Below, one piece after another: positions 26,820 through 36,062 of a stretch of 64,000 nucleotides of DNA. This stretch comes from JANELJ01 sp024511395 (GTDB lineage: Bacteria; Pseudomonadota; Gammaproteobacteria; GRL18). A program made the position numbers and the translations under genes. The notes under the pieces are model-generated. The model did no database searches, was not told the origin of the DNA, and saw nothing but the letters and a program-made list of their open reading frames with translations. The stretch covers positions 2,046,001-2,110,000 of the forward strand of contig OY820613.1 of the NCBI GenBank assembly GCA_963681975.1. Direction: 5' to 3'. Every line of letters starts with the position of its first letter. Position 1 is the stretch's first letter.

Positions 26820-27062
26820 ATGTCTGATATAGAAACAGCCTCCTCACAAAACCCTCACAGCCTTGAAGAAAGAATTATGGAGCTGGAAATTCGCACTGCA
26901 CTTCAGGAAGATACCATTGAACAGCTTAACCAGGTTATTTTTAATCAACAGCAGCAGATTGATGATTTTGAACGCCATTTAAGCCATTTAAAGACCCAGT
27001 TATCCAATCTACAGGAAGCCACAGCCAAGGAATCCGAAGAAACTCCGCCGCCTCATTATTAA
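26820..27062 (+). CDS. slyX: SlyX family protein
   Basis: An 80-residue coiled-coil protein. ERIMELEIRTALQEDTIEQLNQVIFNQQQQID is the typical SlyX heptad region, and the PPPHY C-terminus is nearly invariant in the family. Function unknown (named for its place next to slyD in E. coli). Divergent from the flavoprotein gene. Confidence 0.92.
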   Translation: MSDIETASSQNPHSLEERIMELEIRTALQEDTIEQLNQVIFNQQQQIDDFERHLSHLKTQLSNLQEATAKESEETPPPHY

Positions 27063-27111
27063 AACATGGCGGGAGCATACTTTTAATGATTCTCATTTAG
27101 ACGCAAATACC

Positions 27112-27233
27112 GTATCCATTAACCGTACTCCTTGCTGAAGACGCCTTTCTCTTAATAAAGAGCGCATCCATGGAGGCTTTTCGGCAGTGTCCCTGCTGCC
27201 GAAACTTCATCAAGAAGCACGGTCAATGGATAC
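27112..27233 (+). repeat. Stand-alone multi-branched inverted-repeat element
   Basis: Related to the IS-B leader element but without any IS around it. Outer arms GTATCCATT/AATGGATAC, then CCGT/ACGG, CTTG/CAAG and GAAG/CTTC, enclosing a CTCTT/AAGAG hairpin, GCATCCATGGAGGC and a TTTCGGCAG/CTGCCGAAA hairpin. Compared with IS-B, three stems have changed on both sides so that pairing is kept. It lies between slyX and the dead cheV gene, 50 bp after the slyX stop. Confidence 0.7.
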
Positions 27234-27370
27234 TCAGAAGGTATAAATTTCATTTTGAATATATTTTAACCAAAGTATGATCCGACCCTGATTATTAAAA
27301 TACCTTTGCCTTATAAAAATTACAGCTTTTTTCCAATTGGTCGCTATACTCTGTATAAATACTCATTCAT

Positions 27371-27409
27371 TATTCCCTCTCCCTTCCGGAGAGGATCTGG
27401 GTGAGGGAC
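27371..27409. repeat. REP-like palindromic repeat upstream of cheV
   Basis: TATTCCCTCTCCCTTCCGGA continuing into GAGGATCTGGGTGAGGG; it is the reverse-oriented relative of the repeat at 8463-8500. Found between genes only. Confidence 0.6.
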
Positions 27410-28310
27410 AAGTTTAACTCGTATTTTCAGGGCACGTAATAATATGAGCACAACTTCTAATTCTGCAAACCGACTGGAACCGCTGCTTTTTTATCTTGGA
27501 GGCCGACGTCGATTTGGCATTAATGTTTTAAAAATCAAGGAAGTTATTCCCTGCCCGCCGCTGCATCAATTACCCTCATCCAACCCCAAAATTCTCGGCG
27601 TCGCTGAACTGAGGAATGAAACCCTGCCTATCATCAACCTGGCTAAAGCAGTTGGAGCTACACATCGTACCCTGAGTGAAGAACAGATTAAGCAGGACTC
27701 TGTGATTACAACAGAAATTAACCGTTCCCACCAGGGATTATGGATCAGCGGTGTTGATAAAATTATTCTCTGTGACTGGAAAAATATCTCTCCACCTGCC
27801 AAGGGTACAGGTATTGGCAGTTATACTACCGGTGTCACCCTGATTGATAATGAACTGATGCAACTACTGGATATTGAAAAAGTACTGGCAGAAGTTCTGG
27901 GTCTGGAAACCATTCAGACAGACGATTTAGATATTCCTAACTAGGAACAAGCAGTATTTGGCAAACTAGTTATGATTGTCGATGATTCCAGCATGGCCAT
28001 GAAACAGACCATTGCAGCCCTTGATCGTCTCGGTCTGCAGCATATTTCAGCTCCTGACGGCAAGGTGGCATTACAAATTTTAAAAGACTATCAGAACAGT
28101 GATCCCCACACAATGGAGCCTATCAGTATGATTATTTCTGATATTGAAATGCCTGAAATGGATGGTTATACCTTTGTCAGATAACTTAGAAAGCTGCCTA
28201 AATTCAAAGACCTTCATGTACTGATGCATACTTCTCTAAACGGCAATATCAATAAACCAAATTTGTACCTGTCGAACTGGCAGAAAAAATAGTTCAGCAT
28301 TTAATAAATA

Positions 28311-29808
28311 GTCCACCCTGAATAAAACATATAGCATTGATTTATAAAGAAATATTGCTTGATTATGGGTGTTAAATTTGCAGGTTTTTGGTAAAATAAG
28401 CCTTATTACCTTGCAAATTTCCATACCAAAATGAAGCCAAAGAAACAGCCAAAAATACCTCAGGAAGACCTGTTCAGGATGCGTCTTGAAAACATGCTGG
28501 ACTTAAATCATGAGTTGATTAAGTTATCAAAACACATAAACTGGGAAAGTCTTGATAAAGAATGGGGAGCCCTGTTTATATCCACTAAAGGCGCTCCTGC
28601 TATACGCACTCGCCTGATTGCAGGATTGCATTACCTGAAACATCTGCATGATTTATCGGATGAACAGGTAGTAAAAAGCTGGACAGAAAATCCGTACTGG
28701 CAATGTTTTTGTGGAGAAGAATACTTTCAGCATAAAATGCCTATACACCCTGTGACCATGACCAAATGGCGTAACCGGCTGGGTAAGTCAGGCAGTGAAA
28801 AATTACTGATTGAAACCATTAAGGCCGGACTAAAGAGTAAAACCATAAAGCCCGGCAGTTTAAAGAAAGTCACGGTAGATACTACCGTACAGGAAAAGAA
28901 CATCGCTTTTCCAACCGATTCAAAGCTCCTGAACAAAGCCAGAGAAAACCTGGTTAAACTGTCCAAAGAGCACGGTATTAAACTGCGCCAGAATTATAAT
29001 CGGATTGGACCTCAATATGTATTAATGGCCAGTCGTTATGCTCATGCAAAACAGTTTAAACGCATGAAGAAAATGAATAATAAACTGAAATCCCGTTTAG
29101 GTCGCGTTAAAAGGGATATTGAACGACAACTGCCCAATTATTCTGTTGATATTCAGTCACTGTTTGAAGTGGTTCTGGAACAGGCACAGAAACTGATAGA
29201 GCAGGAGCAGCACAGTAAGAACAAGCTTTACAGTTTACACGCCCCGGAAGTCGAGTGTGTCAGTAAAGGCAAAGCTCATAAGCCTTATGAATTTGGGGTT
29301 AAAGCCAGTATCGCTGTGACCAACAAGGAAGGCTTTGTTATTGGGGCTCAAAGTTGTCCAGGAAATCCTTATGATGGACATACCTTGTTACCACAACTGG
29401 AGCAGATAAAACAGTTTACAGCAGTACAACCGGAACAGTGCTTTGTTGACCGGGGTTATCGTGGACATGAAGTAAAAGACACGAAAGTTTTTATCTCAGG
29501 TCAGAAACGAGGCGTTACCCGAAGTATTAAAAAGGCATTAAAACGGCGCAGTGCGATTGAGCCTGAAATTGGTCATATGAAAAACGATGGCCGTTTAGAC
29601 CGCTGCTACCTCAAAGGTGCAGTCGGTGATGCCATTAATGTGGTTATGGTAGCCGCTGGTCATAACTTAAGAAAGATCCTCAATAAGCTCCGGCTTTTGT
29701 GGCTCAAAATTATTTCCGGTTTGATGGGGTGTTTTATCAAACCGGAGCAATCTGCTGCTTTAAACCTGGCTTGAGGTCAGGCTTAAAACGGTATTATTCA
29801 GGTTGAAC
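28311..29808 (+). mobile_element. IS-A copy 4 (A4), inserted at the 3' end of cheV
   Basis: 1498 bp, flanked by the direct repeat TAAATA (28305-28310, 29809-29814). Removing the element and one repeat restores the cheV frame HLINKTEE*. Very close to A1. Confidence 0.95.
28431..29774 (+). CDS. IS5-family transposase of IS-A copy A4
   Basis: Intact 447-residue DDE transposase of the A1 subgroup (LDLNHE, WTENPYWQCF, IGPQ, GCFIKPEQ) with MKPKKQ at the start and NRLGKSG in place of NRPGKSG, a change it shares only with A9. Confidence 0.94.
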   Translation: MKPKKQPKIPQEDLFRMRLENMLDLNHELIKLSKHINWESLDKEWGALFISTKGAPAIRTRLIAGLHYLKHLHDLSDEQVVKSWTENPYWQCFCGEEYFQHKMPIHPVTMTKWRNRLGKSGSEKLLIETIKAGLKSKTIKPGSLKKVTVDTTVQEKNIAFPTDSKLLNKARENLVKLSKEHGIKLRQNYNRIGPQYVLMASRYAHAKQFKRMKKMNNKLKSRLGRVKRDIERQLPNYSVDIQSLFEVVLEQAQKLIEQEQHSKNKLYSLHAPEVECVSKGKAHKPYEFGVKASIAVTNKEGFVIGAQSCPGNPYDGHTLLPQLEQIKQFTAVQPEQCFVDRGYRGHEVKDTKVFISGQKRGVTRSIKKALKRRSAIEPEIGHMKNDGRLDRCYLKGAVGDAINVVMVAAGHNLRKILNKLRLLWLKIISGLMGCFIKPEQSAALNLA

Positions 29809-29998
29809 TAAATAAAACCGAAGAATAAAGCTGATATATAATTTTAAAAACGCCTGAATTCTGGTATATTTTATTTGATGTTACTCTTTCAACTCTATCA
29901 TGTGCAGGTTAAATAATTTATGTCCGAACAGGCAATACACAGTTCTATTAAGCCCCCTATTGTAGTTATTGGTATTGGTGAAATGTCCGGGGTATTTA

Positions 29999-31496
29999 GT
30001 CCGACCTAAATAAATCATAGCACATTGATTTATAAGGAAATATTGGCGACTTATGGGTTTTAAATTTGCAGGTTTTTGGTAAAATAAGCCTTATTACCTT
30101 GCAAATTTCCAGACCAGAATGAAGCCAGAGAAACAGCCAAAAATACCTCAGGAAGACCTGTTCAGGATGCGCCTTGAAAACATGCTGGACATAAACCATG
30201 AGTTGATTAAGTTATCAAAACACATAGACCGGGAAAGTCCTGATAAAGAATGGGGCGCTCTGTTTGTATCCACTAAAGGTGCTCCTGCCATACGCACTCG
30301 TTTGATTGCAGGATTGCATTACCTGAAACACCTGCATGATTTATCAGATGAACAGGTAGTAAAAGGCTGGACAGAAAATCCGTACTGGCAGTATTTCTGT
30401 GGTGAAGAATACTTTCAGCATAAGATGCCCATACACCCTGCGACCATGACCAAATGGCGTAACCGGCCGGGTAAATCAGGCAGTGAAAAATTACTGATTG
30501 AAACCATTAAAGCCGGACTAAAGAGTAAAACTATCAAGCCAGGCAGTTTAAAGAAAGTCACGGTAGATACTACCGTACAGGAAAAGAACATCGCTTTTCC
30601 AACCGATTCAAAGCTCCTGAACAAAGCCAGAGAAAACCTGGTTAAACTGTCCAAAGAGCACGGTATTAAACTGCGTCAGAACTATAATCGGGTTGGGCCG
30701 CAATATGTACTAATGGCCAGTCGTTATGCTCATGCAAAACAGTTTAAACGCATGAAGAAAATGAACAATAAACTGAAATCCCGTTTAGGTCGTGTTAAAC
30801 GGGATATTGAACGACAACTGCCCAACTATTCTGTTGATATTCAGTCATTGTTTAAAGTGGCACTGGAACAGGCTCAGAAACTGATTGAGCAGGAGCAGCA
30901 CAGTAAAAACAAGCTTTACAGTTTATATGCACCTGAAGTCGAGTGTATCAGTAAAGGCAAAGCTCATAAGCCTTATGAATTTGGAGTTAAAGCCAGTATC
31001 GTGGTAACTAACAAGGAAGGCTTTGTTATTGGTGCTCAAAGTTGTCCGGGCAATCCTTATGATGGACATACCTTGCTGCCACAACTGGAACAGATAAAAC
31101 AGTTTACAGCCGTACAACCGGAACAGTGCTTTGTTGACCGGGGTTATCGTGGACATGAAGTAAAAGACACTAAAGTTTTTATCTCAGGTCAGAAGCGAGG
31201 CGTTACCCGAAGTATTAAAAAGGCATTAAAACGGCGCAGTGCGATTGAGCCTGAAATTGGTCATATGAAAAATGATGATCGTTTAGACCGCTGCTACCTC
31301 AAAGGCGCAGTCGGTGATGCCATTAATGTGGTTATGGTGGCTGCTGGTCATAACTTAAGAAAGATCCTCAATAAGCTCCGGCTTTTGTGGCTCAAAATTA
31401 TTTCCGGTTTGATGGGATATTTTATCAAACCAGAACAATCAGCCGCTTTAAACCTGGCTTGATGTCAGGCTTAAAACGGTATTATTCAGGTTGAAC
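29999..31496 (+). mobile_element. IS-A copy 5 (A5), inserted in a Rossmann-like gene
   Basis: 1498 bp, flanked by the direct repeat TATTTA (29993-29998, 31497-31502). The left end reads GTCCGACCTAAATAA, one base off the usual GTCCGACCTGAATAA. Confidence 0.95.
30119..31462 (+). CDS. IS5-family transposase of IS-A copy A5
   Basis: Intact 447-residue DDE transposase with private changes: HPATM in place of HPVTM, LFKVALEQ, SLYAPEV, ASIVVTN, and GHMKNDDRLD shortly after the catalytic Glu377, where the others have NDGRLD. Whether that Gly-to-Asp change affects activity is unknown. Confidence 0.93.
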   Translation: MKPEKQPKIPQEDLFRMRLENMLDINHELIKLSKHIDRESPDKEWGALFVSTKGAPAIRTRLIAGLHYLKHLHDLSDEQVVKGWTENPYWQYFCGEEYFQHKMPIHPATMTKWRNRPGKSGSEKLLIETIKAGLKSKTIKPGSLKKVTVDTTVQEKNIAFPTDSKLLNKARENLVKLSKEHGIKLRQNYNRVGPQYVLMASRYAHAKQFKRMKKMNNKLKSRLGRVKRDIERQLPNYSVDIQSLFKVALEQAQKLIEQEQHSKNKLYSLYAPEVECISKGKAHKPYEFGVKASIVVTNKEGFVIGAQSCPGNPYDGHTLLPQLEQIKQFTAVQPEQCFVDRGYRGHEVKDTKVFISGQKRGVTRSIKKALKRRSAIEPEIGHMKNDDRLDRCYLKGAVGDAINVVMVAAGHNLRKILNKLRLLWLKIISGLMGYFIKPEQSAALNLA

Positions 31497-32235
31497 TATT
31501 TACCCGCGCCCTCCTTCGAGCCGGTTATCCGCTATACCCGGTTACCCGTGAAATCAGTATTGAAGCAATGTCTGAGCACCTTAAAGAACCCGAAATGGTA
31601 CTGGTTGCTGTTGGAGAAAGTGATTTATCCCCGGTTTTGAAACAAATACCCGCACACTGGAAAGACCGTCTGTATCTGCTGCAGAATGAATTGCTGCCTC
31701 ACGACTGGCAGGCTCATCATATTGAAAACCCAACGATAATCTCTGTCTGGTTTGAAAAGAAAAAAGGTCAGGATTTTAAAGTACTGGTACCTTCTCCTGT
31801 TATTGGTCCTAAAGCTGAAATTATAAAAGACGCCCTGGCTACTCTGGATATTCCTGCCTGGATAGTAAAAGACGATCAGGAAATGCTGTTTGAACTGGTG
31901 CGTAAAAACCTCTATATCCTGACCACCAATATTGCCGGTCTGGATATGCCGCCCGATAGTAATGTCAATGATCGGTGGAATGAAAATCGTGATCTGGCTT
32001 TAAAGGTCATTGATGATGTCCTGACTATTCAGAGCCACCTGACCGGCCAGAATTTTGACGATGCCGATAAAGAACGCCTAATAACGGCGATCTGGCCCAT
32101 AAATGCATGGGGCGTTCAGTTCCTGCCCGTCTATCCCGTGCTCTGGAATACGCCAAAGCAAACCAGTTAGAAGTTAAAGAACTGGAACAAATTGCCGCAA
32201 CACTGCAGGCTTAATAGCTTAGTATAAGTTTTTTT

Positions 32236-32252
32236 GCAGGCAGGATGCCCGC
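32236..32252. repeat. Short palindromic REP-like repeat
   Basis: GCAGGCA-GGA-TGCCCGC, a 7-bp stem with one mismatch; a variant of the hairpin at 23253-23271. It follows the end of the broken gene and precedes the orn stop. Confidence 0.5.
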
Positions 32253-32296
32253 ACTTCCAGAAAAAAAGCGGTTAACACTTATGCTGTCTTGGACTG

Positions 32297-32839
32297 CTAT
32301 TTGAGCATTTGCACCCAATAATATTTTAATTCCTCAATGGATTCACGAATATCATCCAGCGCCTGATGAGCACCCTTCTTGTCCAGACCGTCAAAAACTT
32401 TGGGATACCAGCGCCGAGCCAGCTCTTTGAGCGTACTGACATCAAGATTCCGATAATGGAAGTAAGCTTCCAGTTCCGGCATACCACGTACCATAAAACG
32501 CCTGTCCTGACAGATACTATTACCGCACATGGGCGAAACACCCTTGCCTACATAGTCTTTTAAAAACTCAATGGTCTGACGACTGGCTTCCGCTTCATCC
32601 ACGGTACAGTCCTTAACCCTTTGTATCAGCCCGGACTCACCATGATGTTTAGTATTCCATTCATCCATGGCATTGAGCACCGCATCATTTTGATGAATAG
32701 CCAGCACGGGCCCTTCCGCCAGAATATTCAGTTCAGCATCTGTGACAATGGTGGCAATTTCTATAATTTTATCGGTGTCTGGCTCCAGGCCGGTCATTTC
32801 CAGATCGACCCAGATTAAGTTACGTTGATCCTGTGACAT
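32297..32839 (-). CDS. orn: Oligoribonuclease
   Basis: 3'-5' exonuclease that degrades 2-5 nt RNAs, including pGpG from c-di-GMP turnover. The 180 residues show the DEDDh layout: IWVDLEMTGLEP with Asp12 and Glu14, an internal CQDRRFM aspartate, and GAHQALDDIRES with the catalytic His and Asp. Essential in many gammaproteobacteria. It is divergent from the M48 protease gene; rsgA, its usual divergent neighbour, lies further along after IS-A6. Confidence 0.96.
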   Translation of the reverse strand: MSQDQRNLIWVDLEMTGLEPDTDKIIEIATIVTDAELNILAEGPVLAIHQNDAVLNAMDEWNTKHHGESGLIQRVKDCTVDEAEASRQTIEFLKDYVGKGVSPMCGNSICQDRRFMVRGMPELEAYFHYRNLDVSTLKELARRWYPKVFDGLDKKGAHQALDDIRESIEELKYYWVQMLK

Positions 32840-32930
32840 GTCTTCTACCTTGAAATTAAACGAATGAGGTATAATATAGTCAAAACAACAAAAATTAGAT
32901 AGTTTTTCATTTTATAACCAACGAGTTTTT

Positions 32931-34178
32931 ATGCCTTTATTTACAACACTTTTTCTAATTATGGTTTTTCTGTCAGCCCTGACCCATTTCTGGCTCTCAC
33001 TCAGGCAAATTAAATATGTTCAGCAACACAGGGGCAAGGTTCCCGAAGCCTTTGCTGAAAAAATCAGCCTGTCCGATCACCAGAAAGCTGCGGACTACAC
33101 CATTGCCAAAGAAAAACTGGGTAATATCAATTTATTATTCAGTACCGTACTGCTGCTGGTATGGACCCTTGGGGGTGGACTTGAGTGGGTGGAGCAATAT
33201 GTCCGCTCCTGGGAAGTGTCTCCCATTTATACCGGTGTACTGTTTATACTGCTGATTACGTTTATCTCTTCCATTCTGGATTTACCCTTAAGCCTATACA
33301 ATACCTTTGTCCTAGAAGAAAAATTTTGTTTTAACCGTACAACTTTTAAAACTTGGCTCAGCGATATGCTTAAACAGACCATTTTAGGCCTGCTGATTGG
33401 GGTGCCTTTAATTATGGTTATTCTGTGGTTAATGGATTCTGCTGGATCCTACTGGTGGCTGTATGCCTGGGCAGTCTGGATGGGCTTTGGCTTTCTGATG
33501 ATGTGGGCCTACCCGGCTTTTATTGCGCCAATATTCAATAAATTTACCGAACTGGATGATGAGTCACTTAAACAGCGCATTGAACGCCTGATGACCCACT
33601 GCGGCTTTATCAGCAAGAGCATCAAGGTAATGGACGGCTCACGCCGTTCCAGTCACGGCAATGCTTATTTTACCGGCCTGGGCAATAATAAACAGATTGT
33701 ATTTTTTGATAATCTGCTCAACTCTCTGGATGAAGAAGAAGTCGAAGCGGTACTGGCTCATGAACTGGGACATTTTAAGCGCAAACATATTCTAAAGCGT
33801 CTGATCACCATGACCATTATGACTTTAATCGGTTTTGCCGTGCTGGGCTGGCTTATGCAGCAAACCTGGTTTTATAACGGCCTGGGCATGAGTACCCCGT
33901 CTATTTATGCGGCTCTGGTACTGTTTAGCTTAAGTTCCCCCATTTTTACCTTTTTTCTTGCGCCGGTTAGCGCTATGATAAGTCGTAAACACGAGTTTGA
34001 AGCCGACGATTTTGCCGCCCAACAGGCCGATGCCGCCAAACTGACTGCGGCTCTGGTTAAGCTTTACAAAGATAATGCCAATACCCTAACACCGGACCCC
34101 GTACATTCAGCCTGGTATGATTCCCATCCGCCCGCACCGGTAAGAATTGCCCATTTAAACCAGGCCGTTCAAACTTAA
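32931..34178 (+). CDS. M48-family membrane metalloprotease (Ste24-like)
   Basis: A 415-residue integral membrane zinc peptidase. About six hydrophobic helices surround the zinc motif HELGH (277-281), with the third ligand Glu in KHEFEADDFAA and the C-terminal HPPAPVRIAHL signature of CAAX prenyl protease 1 homologues. Bacteria lack CAAX proteins, so it probably takes part in membrane-protein quality control. The same gene is often found beside orn and rsgA in related bacteria. The cytochrome c gene follows 40 bp downstream. Confidence 0.9.
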   Translation: MPLFTTLFLIMVFLSALTHFWLSLRQIKYVQQHRGKVPEAFAEKISLSDHQKAADYTIAKEKLGNINLLFSTVLLLVWTLGGGLEWVEQYVRSWEVSPIYTGVLFILLITFISSILDLPLSLYNTFVLEEKFCFNRTTFKTWLSDMLKQTILGLLIGVPLIMVILWLMDSAGSYWWLYAWAVWMGFGFLMMWAYPAFIAPIFNKFTELDDESLKQRIERLMTHCGFISKSIKVMDGSRRSSHGNAYFTGLGNNKQIVFFDNLLNSLDEEEVEAVLAHELGHFKRKHILKRLITMTIMTLIGFAVLGWLMQQTWFYNGLGMSTPSIYAALVLFSLSSPIFTFFLAPVSAMISRKHEFEADDFAAQQADAAKLTAALVKLYKDNANTLTPDPVHSAWYDSHPPAPVRIAHLNQAVQT

Positions 34179-34218
34179 TACTTAATAGACATAAAAAATA
34201 TTGCTCAGAGGAAGAACA

Positions 34219-34536
34219 ATGAAAAGAACTCTAATAAGAACAACCAAAATATTACTTACCACCCCCATACTCCTGGCACTGGCACAAACTACACAGGCCG
34301 CTAATCCAACCCACGGCAAGGATCTCCACGATGCCAACTGCCTGTCCTGCCATGCTTCTTTAATGGGAGGCAACCCCAACGTTATTTATACCCGGGAAGA
34401 TCGCAGAGTCAATACCATAGAAGGTCTCAGAAAGCAGGTAACCCGCTGTAAAACCACCGTCGGCGTACCTTGGCCAGAAGACCAGATTGAAGATGTAGTG
34501 GAATACCTGAATAAAAATTTCTATAAAATAAAATAG
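34219..34536 (+). CDS. Periplasmic monoheme cytochrome c
   Basis: About 105 residues with a signal peptide ending TTQAA. One heme-attachment motif CLSCH occurs at the start of the mature protein. The rest, YTREDRRVNTIEGLRKQVTRC and DVVEYLNKNFYKI, is typical of small class I cytochromes next to orn/rsgA. An AGAGGAAG ribosome site fixes the start at 34219. IS-A6 inserted right at the 3' end: the present stop TAG uses the first base of the IS, while the pre-insertion sequence would have ended in TAA at the same codon. The protein is unchanged. Confidence 0.88.
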   Translation: MKRTLIRTTKILLTTPILLALAQTTQAANPTHGKDLHDANCLSCHASLMGGNPNVIYTREDRRVNTIEGLRKQVTRCKTTVGVPWPEDQIEDVVEYLNKNFYKIK

Positions 34537-36033
34537 TCCGACCTGAATAAATTATAGCGCATTGATTTATAAGGAAATATTGGCGAATTATGGGTGTTAA
34601 ATTTGCAGGTTTTTGGTAAAATAAGCCTTATTACCTTGCAAATTTCCAGACCAAAATGAAGCCAGAGAAACAGCCAAAAATACCTCAGGAAGACCTGTTC
34701 AGGATGCGTCTTGAAAACATGCTGGACATAAACCATGAGTTGATTAAGTTATCAAAACACATAGATTGGGAAAGTCCTGATAAAGAATGGGGCGCTCTGT
34801 TTGTATCCACTAAAGGTGCTCCTGCCATACGCACTCGTTTGATTGCAGGATTGCATTACCTGAAACACCTGCATGATTTATCAGATGAACAGGTAGTAAA
34901 AGGCTGGACAGAAAATCCGTACTGGCAGTATTTTTGTGGTGAAGAATACTTTCAGCATAAAATGCCCATACACCCTGTGACCATGACCAAATGGCGTAAC
35001 CGGCCGGGTAAGTCAGGCAGTGAAAAATTACTGATTGAAACCATTAAAGCCGGACTAAAGAGTAAAACCATAAAGCCTGGCAGTTTAAAGAAAGTCACGG
35101 TAGATACTACCGTACAGGAAAAGAACATCGCTTTTCCAACCGATTCAAAGCTCCTGAACAAAGCCGGAGAAAACCTGGTTAAACTGTCCAAAGAGCACGG
35201 TATTAAACTGCGCCAGAACTATAATCGGGTTGGGCCGCAATATGTACTAATGGCCAGTCGTTATGCTCATGCAAAACAGTTTAAACGCATGAAGAAAATG
35301 AACAATAAACTGAAATCCCGTTTAGGTCGTGTTAAACGGGATATTGAACGACAACTGCCCAATTATTCTGTCGATATTCAGTCATTGTTTGAAGTAGCTC
35401 TAAAACAGGCTCAGAAACTAATTGAGCAGGAGCAGCACAGTAAGAACAAGCTTTACAGTTTACATGCTCCTGAAGTTGAGTGTATCAGTAAAGGCAAAGC
35501 TCATAAGCCTTATGAATTTGGTGTTAAAGCCAGTATCGCGGTAACTAACAAGGAAGGCTTTGTTATTGGCGCTCAAAGTTGTCCGGGCAATCCTTATGAT
35601 GGACATACCTTGCTGCCACAACTGGAACAAATAAAACAGTTTACAGCCGTACAACCGGAACAATGCTTTGTTGACCGGGGTTATCATGGACATGAAGTAA
35701 AAGACACTAAAGTTTTTATCTCAGGTCAGAAGCGAGGCGTTACCCGAAGTATTAAAAAGGCATTAAAACGGCGCAGTGCGATTGAGCCTGAAATCGGTCA
35801 TATGAAAAACGATGGCCGTTTAGACCGCTGCTACCTCAAAGGTGCAGTCGGTGATGCCATTAATGTGGTTATGGTAGCCGCTGGACATAACTTAAGAAAG
35901 ATCCTCAATAAGCTCCGGCTTTTGTGGCTCAAAATTATTTCCGGTTTGATGGGGTTTTTTATCAAACTGGGGCAATCAGCTACTTTAAACCTGGCTTGAA
36001 GTCAGGCTTAAAACGGTATTATTCAGGTTGAAC
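34536..36033 (+). mobile_element. IS-A copy 6 (A6), at the stop codon of a cytochrome c gene
   Basis: 1498 bp, flanked by the direct repeat AAAATA (34530-34535, 36034-36039). Since this target lacks the usual leading T, it fixes the element ends as GTCC...GAAC and the duplication as 6 bp. Confidence 0.95.
34656..35999 (+). CDS. IS5-family transposase of IS-A copy A6
   Basis: Intact 447-residue DDE transposase with NKAGENL (Gly for Arg at 171), VDRGYHGHE (His for Arg at 344, shared with A9) and a divergent C-terminus GFFIKLGQSATLNLA. Confidence 0.93.
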   Translation: MKPEKQPKIPQEDLFRMRLENMLDINHELIKLSKHIDWESPDKEWGALFVSTKGAPAIRTRLIAGLHYLKHLHDLSDEQVVKGWTENPYWQYFCGEEYFQHKMPIHPVTMTKWRNRPGKSGSEKLLIETIKAGLKSKTIKPGSLKKVTVDTTVQEKNIAFPTDSKLLNKAGENLVKLSKEHGIKLRQNYNRVGPQYVLMASRYAHAKQFKRMKKMNNKLKSRLGRVKRDIERQLPNYSVDIQSLFEVALKQAQKLIEQEQHSKNKLYSLHAPEVECISKGKAHKPYEFGVKASIAVTNKEGFVIGAQSCPGNPYDGHTLLPQLEQIKQFTAVQPEQCFVDRGYHGHEVKDTKVFISGQKRGVTRSIKKALKRRSAIEPEIGHMKNDGRLDRCYLKGAVGDAINVVMVAAGHNLRKILNKLRLLWLKIISGLMGFFIKLGQSATLNLA

Positions 36034-36062
36034 AAAATAACAACAATTAAATAAACAAGTCT

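Larger units (their letters stand above)
27444..29828 (+). pseudogene. cheV: cheV chemotaxis coupling gene, inactivated by two stops, a deletion and IS-A4
   Basis: CheV couples chemoreceptors to the CheA kinase through a CheW domain and a phosphorylatable receiver domain. The CheW part is intact (27444-27941: LLFYLGGRRRFGINVLKIKEV, AVGATHRTL). A TAG at 27942 cuts the linker; the same frame continues into the receiver, KLVMIVDDSSMAMKQ and MIISDIEMPEMDGYTFVR with the phospho-acceptor Asp, until TAA at 28182. Further on, LRKLPKFKDLHVLMHTSLNG leads to a deletion near 28258 that shifts the frame to FVPVELAEKIVQHLIN. IS-A4 sits in the last codons; the original end NKTEE* is at 29828. No other chemotaxis gene is seen. 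Confidence 0.88.
29920..32214 (+). pseudogene. NAD(P)-binding-like gene of unknown function, split by IS-A5 and frameshifted
   Basis: The start MSEQAIHSSIKPPIVVIGIG has a Rossmann-like glycine motif (VIGIGEMSG). IS-A5 interrupts after GVF; removing it and one TATTTA repeat restores MSGVFTRALLRAGYPLYPVT, similar to ketopantoate-reductase-like proteins. The frame then runs to a frameshift near 32085, after which GDLAHKCMGRSVPARLSRAL continues to TAA at 32214. So there are at least two inactivating lesions. About 245 residues when repaired. I cannot name the substrate; the C-terminal GRSVPARL segment does resemble helical domains of 2-dehydropantoate-2-reductase relatives. Confidence 0.75.

Noticed and set aside
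27112..27233. Integron attC site or CRISPR repeat
   Set aside because: There is no integrase, cassette array, spacer series or clear GTTRRRY core; the element occurs as single copies or within IS leaders.
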